From Verrucomicrobiota bacterium (GTDB taxonomy: Bacteria; Verrucomicrobiota; Verrucomicrobiia; Limisphaerales; UBA11358): a stretch of 10,114 nt of DNA. The stretch's first letter is position 1. Every line of letters begins with the position of its first letter. Of this stretch, positions 5,781 through 10,114 are shown one piece after another. A program made the translations under genes and the position numbers. Under the pieces are notes generated by a model. The model saw only the letters and a program-made list of their open reading frames with translations, ran no database searches and had not been told where the DNA came from. Location of the stretch: assembly GCA_026225155.1 (NCBI GenBank), contig JAMFSG010000121.1, forward strand, positions 1 through 10,114, given 5' to 3'.

Positions 5781-7403
5781 ATGATGACTACCACGATGTC
5801 CGTCGCCCTGCAAACCGATGCCGAGTTGGTCGGCGCCACTTTATCCGGCAATTGCGACGCCTTCGGCCAGATTGTTTCGCGCTACCAATCACTCATCTGC
5901 TCGCTCGCTTACAGCGCGACCGGCAGCCTCGGCCAAAGCGAAGATTTGGCGCAAGAAACTTTCATCACCGCGTGGAAACGGCTGAACCATCTGCGCGAAC
6001 GCGATAAACTTCGCGCTTGGCTTTGTGGCATCGCGCGCAACCGCATCAATAATTTTCTCCGCCGCGAAGGCCGCGAGCCCAATCATCAAGCCGAACCGCT
6101 GGAAGAAATTTCCGAATCGCATTCGCCCGAACCGTTGCCCGTCGAACACACGATCAGCAAGGAAGAAGAACAAATTTTGTGGCGCTCGCTCGAACGCATC
6201 CCGGAAATTTATCGCGAACCGCTCGTGCTTTTTTATCGCGAGCACCAATCCATCGAAACCGTCGCCGCCAGTCTGGATTTGACCGAAGACGCCGTGAAGC
6301 AACGCCTTTCGCGCGGGCGAAAATTATTGCAGGAGCAAGTTTTGGCCTTCGTCGAAGGCGCACTGGAACGCACGAATCCCGGAAAAGTTTTCACCATCGC
6401 CGTTTTAGCATCGTTGCCAGCGCTGACATTTTCCGCCAAAGCCGCCACGACGGGCGCGATTGTGAAAAGCGGCGCGACCGCCAAAACCGCCGGCGCGATG
6501 AGCTTGTTTGGCGCGCTGCTTGGCCCACTGATTGTCGTCCTGCCCAATTATCTCGGCTATCGCGCCGCGTTGTCCGGCGCGAAGTCAGACGAAGAACGCG
6601 GCCACATAAAATCATTTTTTGGAAAAACCGCAGCGTTCACCCTGGCCTTGTTCATTCCGTTTACCGCGATTGTGCTTTGGCTGTCGCGCAATCAAAGTGA
6701 CCGTTCTTATTTGACCGGCGTTTTCGCCACGGGGTTGGTTTTGATTTATCTGCCGATAATGTTTGTGCTCATCCTGAATTCGCGCCGGAAAACTAAAATA
6801 TATTATGCCAAAGTTCTGGCGCAGGAACACGCGGACATTATTCCAAAACCAGCGTGGGAATATCGCAGCCGGTTCAAACTGCTTGGTCTGCCGATCATCC
6901 ACATCCGCATCGGCGACCGTTTTGCCATTTTGAATACACCGGTGAAAGCGTGGATTGCCGTGGGCAATTCCGCAGTCGGCGGATTATTTGCGTGCGGCAC
7001 GCTGGCCATCGCGCCGGTGAGCCTCGGCAGCCTGTCCGTCGGCGTGGTGTCGCTCGGCGGTTTGTCGGTGGGAATTTTTGTAGTCGGCGGCATCGCCCTT
7101 GGCGTCTGGGCAATATTTGGCGGTGTGCTGATTGCGGGCTGGCAGGCGTTCGGCGGTTGCGTGACGCTGGCGTGGCGCGCGGCGGCGGGAGATTTCGCGC
7201 TGGCGCATGATTTTGCGCTCGGTCGTTTCGCTTTTGCGAAACAAGCCAATAACGATCAGGCCAAACAATTCATCGAATCAAATCCATTTCATGAATGCGC
7301 TCAATTCATCAACATCCACTGGCTTTGGCTTATGTTGCTGTGGATTATTCCGTTCTTCATCAACTGGCGCATTTCCCGTCACGCAAAAAAGCCGTTGAAC
7401 TAA
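5781..7403 (+). CDS. ECF-type sigma factor fused to a multi-pass membrane domain
   Basis: A 540-residue fusion. Residues about 25-95 are sigma region 2, which binds core polymerase and the -10 element, with the conserved SEDLAQETF at 53-61. An acidic, proline-containing linker follows at about 98-125. Region 4, with its helix-turn-helix ETVAASLDLTEDAVKQRLSRGRKLL from 159, spans about 128-185. The remaining 350 residues are not sigma-like: hydrophobic segments at about 204-218, 240-258, 283-301 and 312-332, a soluble stretch (335-385), a tandem repeat of five- to six-residue units mostly ending in Gly (391-458), and a final membrane segment at 513-528. The likely role is a membrane-tethered transcription factor whose own C-terminal part holds or senses the signal; this is inference. 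Three in-frame ATGs (5781, 5784, 5796) are possible starts. No separate anti-sigma gene is adjacent. Confidence 0.9.
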   Translation: MMTTTMSVALQTDAELVGATLSGNCDAFGQIVSRYQSLICSLAYSATGSLGQSEDLAQETFITAWKRLNHLRERDKLRAWLCGIARNRINNFLRREGREPNHQAEPLEEISESHSPEPLPVEHTISKEEEQILWRSLERIPEIYREPLVLFYREHQSIETVAASLDLTEDAVKQRLSRGRKLLQEQVLAFVEGALERTNPGKVFTIAVLASLPALTFSAKAATTGAIVKSGATAKTAGAMSLFGALLGPLIVVLPNYLGYRAALSGAKSDEERGHIKSFFGKTAAFTLALFIPFTAIVLWLSRNQSDRSYLTGVFATGLVLIYLPIMFVLILNSRRKTKIYYAKVLAQEHADIIPKPAWEYRSRFKLLGLPIIHIRIGDRFAILNTPVKAWIAVGNSAVGGLFACGTLAIAPVSLGSLSVGVVSLGGLSVGIFVVGGIALGVWAIFGGVLIAGWQAFGGCVTLAWRAAAGDFALAHDFALGRFAFAKQANNDQAKQFIESNPFHECAQFINIHWLWLMLLWIIPFFINWRISRHAKKPLN

Positions 7404-8791
7404 TAAATTTTCTCCGCCAATTCTTCCGCCGGATACGTCCAGATTTCCGCGAGCGTCGGATGATAATGCGGCATCGCGGCGAGTTCTTTCACCGTCATGC
7501 GCTTTGCCATCGCCGCGACAATAATATGTATCAATTCGCCGCCGACCGGTCCGACGCAACTGCCGCCGATGATCTCGCCCGTTTTCGGATTCGCGAGTAA
7601 CTTCACAAAACCATCCTTCGCTTCCATGATCAGCGATTTGCCATGATCGTTGAACGGATAACTTGCGGTGATGAAAGGAATTTTATTTTCGCGCGCAACT
7701 TTTTCCGTCAAGCCGACCGACGCCACTTGCGGATCGGTGAAAACGACTGACAGCAACAAGCGATAATCCGTATCGCGCAATTTTGGGTTCGCGATATTGT
7801 GCCCGGCCACTTCGCCTTGATGGATCGCGATGTGAACGATTTCATGTGGCCCGGTGCAATCGCCCGCCGCAAAAATATGCGGCGCGCTTGTCCGCATTTT
7901 GGAATTCGACAAAATGCGACCGTTTTCCATTTTCACGCCCGCGTTTTCCAAACCGAGCGAACTCGTGTTTGGTTGCCGGCCTAGTGCGAACAAAATTTCT
8001 TCCGCCGAAACGGAAATCGTTTTTCCGTTTTGCTCGAACGAAACGGATTTTAATTTTCCTTTGCGCTTGGCATCCACCAATTTTGTGTCGGCAAAAATCC
8101 GGATTCCTTCGCGCCGGAAAACTTTTTCGATTTCCGTTCCGGCATCATCATCAAATTCTTTCAAAAGTTTTTTGCCGCGTTGGATCAAAATAACCTCAAC
8201 ACCAAAGCGTGCGAAAAATTGCGCGAACTCGCACGCGATCGCGCCGCCGCCGAGAATGATCAGCGACTTCGGCAATTTCTTCAGCCCCACCGCGTCATCG
8301 CTCGTCAGATAACCGACTTCATCCAATTGCGGCAACGGTGATGGCGCAACGCGGGATCCCGTCGCGATGACAAAATTTTTTGCGGTCAGCTTTTTCCCGT
8401 TGTCCAATTGAACGATATGCGCATCAAGAAATTTTGCGTTCGCGCGGATGAATTTGAATTTTCTAGCGTTCAACTGCTGCACGCGATGATCGGCGAAATC
8501 CTTGATCATCAGATTTTTTCGCGCCATGACTTTGGCGAAATCAAAAGAAACTTTTCCCGCGCGCACGCCCCATGTTTCGGCGTGCTCGGCAAGATGTTTG
8601 ACTTCGGCGGCGTAAAGCAACGCTTTCGTCGGCATGCAACCGCGCAGGATGCAAAGTCCGCCAACCTCTTCGCCGCCTTCGATGACGACCGTTTTTAATT
8701 TTGCCGCCGCCGCCGTCCGCGCCGCTGCGTAACCGCCGCTGCCGCCGCCGATGATGGCGACATCAAAATCAAATTTGCCCTGCGATTTCAT
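7400..8791 (-). CDS. FAD/NAD(P)-dependent disulfide reductase, dihydrolipoamide dehydrogenase-like
   Basis: A class I flavoprotein disulfide reductase. The FAD fold starts with IIGGGSGG (13-20), the redox-active pair is C47/C52 in GGLCILRGCMPTK, the NAD(P) fold has IILGGGAIACE (178-188), the second FAD contact is FAAGD (307-311), and the C-terminal dimer interface supplies H444 and E449 in HYHPTLAE, the general acid/base used by lipoamide, glutathione and mercuric reductases. No lipoyl domain or 2-oxoacid dehydrogenase subunit lies nearby, so membership of such a complex is not supported; the substrate is open. The residue at the end of the second strand of the NAD(P) fold is Gln204 followed by Arg, so cofactor preference is unclear. 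I chose the ATG at 8791 because the product begins close to the FAD fold; an upstream in-frame ATG at 8830 would add 13 residues. The stop overlaps that of the convergent sigma gene. Confidence 0.92.
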   Translation of the reverse strand: MKSQGKFDFDVAIIGGGSGGYAAARTAAAAKLKTVVIEGGEEVGGLCILRGCMPTKALLYAAEVKHLAEHAETWGVRAGKVSFDFAKVMARKNLMIKDFADHRVQQLNARKFKFIRANAKFLDAHIVQLDNGKKLTAKNFVIATGSRVAPSPLPQLDEVGYLTSDDAVGLKKLPKSLIILGGGAIACEFAQFFARFGVEVILIQRGKKLLKEFDDDAGTEIEKVFRREGIRIFADTKLVDAKRKGKLKSVSFEQNGKTISVSAEEILFALGRQPNTSSLGLENAGVKMENGRILSNSKMRTSAPHIFAAGDCTGPHEIVHIAIHQGEVAGHNIANPKLRDTDYRLLLSVVFTDPQVASVGLTEKVARENKIPFITASYPFNDHGKSLIMEAKDGFVKLLANPKTGEIIGGSCVGPVGGELIHIIVAAMAKRMTVKELAAMPHYHPTLAEIWTYPAEELAEKIY

Positions 8792-8854
8792 GAAATCAGA
8801 ATGCTCCAGAAAATTACCCGTGACAACCATTTGAAATTTCGCGACTCAAACCTG

Positions 8855-8882
8855 TTGCGACATTTTTTTGGAAATCTATAAT
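8855..8882 (+). promoter_or_regulatory. Sigma-70-type promoter for the SGNH hydrolase/DUF5069 unit
   Basis: A perfect -10 box, TATAAT, sits at 8877-8882 and TTGCGA (4 of 6 to the -35 consensus) at 8855-8860, with a 16-base spacer. The expected start site is about six to seven bases after the -10 box, which falls on the ATG at 8889. The promoter lies in the divergent gap with the flavoprotein gene. Confidence 0.55.
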
Positions 8883-8888
8883 CATTTT

Positions 8889-9575
8889 ATGAACTCCACT
8901 ATTTTGCTTTCGCTGATCGGATTTCTGATTCTTGCGCCCGCGCAAAAAGTTTTTTGCGACGAACCCAAACATAATTTTGCGCAGTGGGAAAAAGAAATCT
9001 CCGCGTTCGAGGCTAAAGACCGGACAAATCCGCCGCCGCAACACGCGATCCTTTTCATCGGTTCCTCGACCATCCGTTTTTGGACGACGCTGGCGCAGGA
9101 TTTTCCGGGCGAGCCGGTCATCAATCGCGGTTTCGGCGGTTCGGAAATTTTGGATTCGACGCATTTTGCCGACCGGATTCTTTTTCCGTATGCGCCGAAA
9201 ACTATTTTCTTCCGCGCAGGCGGCAACGACATCGCCGCCGGCAAACCGTCGGAAGCCGTATTCCAAAATTTCAAAGATTTTGTCGCGCTCGTGCATTCCA
9301 AATTACCGGACGCGCAGATTTTTTTCATCGGCTGGAATCCGACTGTCTTGCGCTGGAACAATCGCGATAAGGAAAAAATCCTGAATGATTCCGTGAAAGA
9401 ATTTGCGAGCCAGACGCCATATGTGAAATACATTGAAACATCAGACATGGTGATCGGCGCCAACGGCAAACCGCGTCCGGAACTTTTTCGCCCGGACGGC
9501 CTGCATTTTAACGCCGATGGTTACAAATTATTGGTCGAACGCGTGCGGCCCTATTTGCCGAAACCGCAAAACTGA
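8889..9575 (+). CDS. Exported SGNH/GDSL-type hydrolase
   Basis: A 228-residue serine hydrolase of the SGNH superfamily, likely an esterase, acylhydrolase or carbohydrate deacetylase acting outside the cytoplasm. Block I is FIGSSTIRFW, with S60 the expected nucleophile (GSS replaces the classical GDS); block II is NRGFGGSEI with an oxyanion-hole glycine at 81-84; block III is GGND with N113; block V is DGLHFNADGY with D203 and H206. All four SGNH residues are therefore present. Residues 1-18 form a signal peptide with a possible cleavage after APA; the cysteine at 23 is not in a lipobox. The start ATG at 8889 is preferred over an in-frame TTG at 8868 because it opens directly on the signal peptide and lies at the predicted transcription start. 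Only 8 bases separate it from the DUF5069 gene. The substrate is unknown. Confidence 0.92.
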   Translation: MNSTILLSLIGFLILAPAQKVFCDEPKHNFAQWEKEISAFEAKDRTNPPPQHAILFIGSSTIRFWTTLAQDFPGEPVINRGFGGSEILDSTHFADRILFPYAPKTIFFRAGGNDIAAGKPSEAVFQNFKDFVALVHSKLPDAQIFFIGWNPTVLRWNNRDKEKILNDSVKEFASQTPYVKYIETSDMVIGANGKPRPELFRPDGLHFNADGYKLLVERVRPYLPKPQN

Positions 9576-9583
9576 AATTTGCC

Positions 9584-10009
9584 ATGAGTGAAATCATTTA
9601 TCCGCGCAGTGCGCGCGAAACAATGGACGGCTGGCGTTATCTGCCGCGTTACATTGATAAAATCCGGCTGCATCTCGCGGGCAAATTACATTCCGATTAC
9701 ACCGAAAATTTCGGCAAAGGCTTTGACGGCGCATGGCTGAGACATGCCGGTGTCACGCACGACCAGATGATTGAAGTCGTTAAAAATTCAATCACCGACG
9801 GCGAAGTTTGCGACTGGGTTCACAAACACGTCAAAAAATCGGCGGCGGAAAAACAGGCGCATTGGAATGAAATTTTAAGCAAGCCGCAAACCGGCGATGA
9901 CGAATCGGCCGAGCGGTTGCGCTGGCGCAAGGAGCAATCGGGAATTTCCCATCGCGACGAGATCAAGACGTTCGTGGATTATCTGGACGCGGACGAGAAA
10001 CGGATCTGA
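9584..10009 (+). CDS. DUF5069-family protein
   Basis: A 141-residue soluble protein with no signal peptide or membrane segment, recognised as DUF5069 from PRSARETMDGWRYLPRYIDKIRLHLAGKL near the N-terminus, the FGKGFDGAWLRHAGV segment at about 43-57, and a C-terminal charged helix. The family is common in Verrucomicrobiota and I know of no established function. The ATG lies 8 bases after the stop of the SGNH hydrolase gene, so the two are almost certainly co-transcribed, although one product is exported and the other is cytoplasmic. No Shine-Dalgarno is visible. The stop is followed immediately by a repeat-type hairpin region. The family call is from recollection of its conserved pattern. Confidence 0.85.
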   Translation: MSEIIYPRSARETMDGWRYLPRYIDKIRLHLAGKLHSDYTENFGKGFDGAWLRHAGVTHDQMIEVVKNSITDGEVCDWVHKHVKKSAAEKQAHWNEILSKPQTGDDESAERLRWRKEQSGISHRDEIKTFVDYLDADEKRI

Positions 10010-10111
10010 ATTTGATTTTACAGAAGCGAACAAAGAGAACTAAGAAAATCATTTTCTGTCTCTCGTTTGCATTCAGTTCTTTGTTTCCTTCGTTGGCTTC
10101 CGTTCAAATTT
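10009..10111. repeat. Dispersed 3' hairpin repeat, copy 3
   Basis: Outer arms AATTTGA (10009-10015, starting in the DUF5069 stop codon) and TCAAATT (10104-10110), then ACAGAAG (10020-10026) with CTTCCGT (10097-10103), form a long imperfect hairpin. Its apex carries AGAAAAT/ATTTTCT (10043-10057). The right half (10079-10111) aligns with 4419-4450 and 5613-5644. It fills the sequence after DUF5069 to almost the window end. Confidence 0.7.
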
Positions 10112-10114
10112 CCC

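Noticed and set aside
5654..6007. A 117-codon plus-strand frame overlapping the sigma factor start
   Set aside because: It begins inside the terminator hairpin, overlaps the conserved sigma region 2 in another frame and is Arg-rich with no family resemblance.
7225..7242. Perfect hairpin GTTTCGC/GCGAAAC with a four-base loop
   Set aside because: It lies inside the sigma fusion coding sequence, encodes ordinary residues, lacks a following T-run and is short enough to be chance.
8814..9469. Minus-strand frames of 160 and 195 codons opposite the SGNH hydrolase
   Set aside because: They are antisense to a gene with a full catalytic set and have no recognisable motifs.

Overview
The window looks like chromosomal housekeeping and accessory DNA from a member of the Verrucomicrobiota, probably near the Pedosphaera/Limisphaerales group. 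This is inferred from the moderately GC-rich coding style, the DUF3106 and DUF5069 families, a sigma factor fused to a membrane domain, and abundant small palindromic intergenic repeats. No rRNA, tRNA, CRISPR array, transposase or phage gene is visible. I recognise ten protein-coding genes.

Layout: (1) 109-2685, minus strand, is a heme operon, hemE then hemN, covering decarboxylation of uroporphyrinogen III and anaerobic oxidation of coproporphyrinogen III. A long imperfect hairpin lies between the two genes, and a REPIN-like palindromic element is fused in frame inside hemE. (2) 2686-2955 is a divergent intergenic region carrying a second, unrelated inverted-repeat element. (3) 2956-4340, plus strand, is a translationally coupled pair: a small single-pass membrane protein resembling an anti-sigma factor without its zinc finger, and a secreted DUF3106 protein. 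(4) 4506-4838 is a small FKBP-type prolyl isomerase. (5) 4944-5588 is an aquaporin-family channel with a non-canonical selectivity filter, followed by a clear terminator. (6) 5781-7403 is an ECF-type sigma factor fused to a multi-pass membrane domain with a glycine-ended hydrophobic pentapeptide repeat. (7) 7400-8791, minus strand, is a disulfide flavoprotein reductase that meets the sigma gene tail to tail with overlapping stop codons. (8) 8889-10009, plus strand, is a two-gene unit of an exported SGNH/GDSL hydrolase and a DUF5069 protein.

Only the heme genes form an obvious pathway. The most interesting material is in the fine structure: a palindromic element read through as protein in hemE; a dispersed hairpin repeat family placed just 3' of stop codons; the sigma factor/membrane fusion; an aquaporin lacking the usual filter arginine; and start regions with no Shine-Dalgarno sequence, several with a -10-like box only 5-8 bases before the start codon, suggesting leaderless transcripts. 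Family assignments rest on motifs read by eye; no database search was run.
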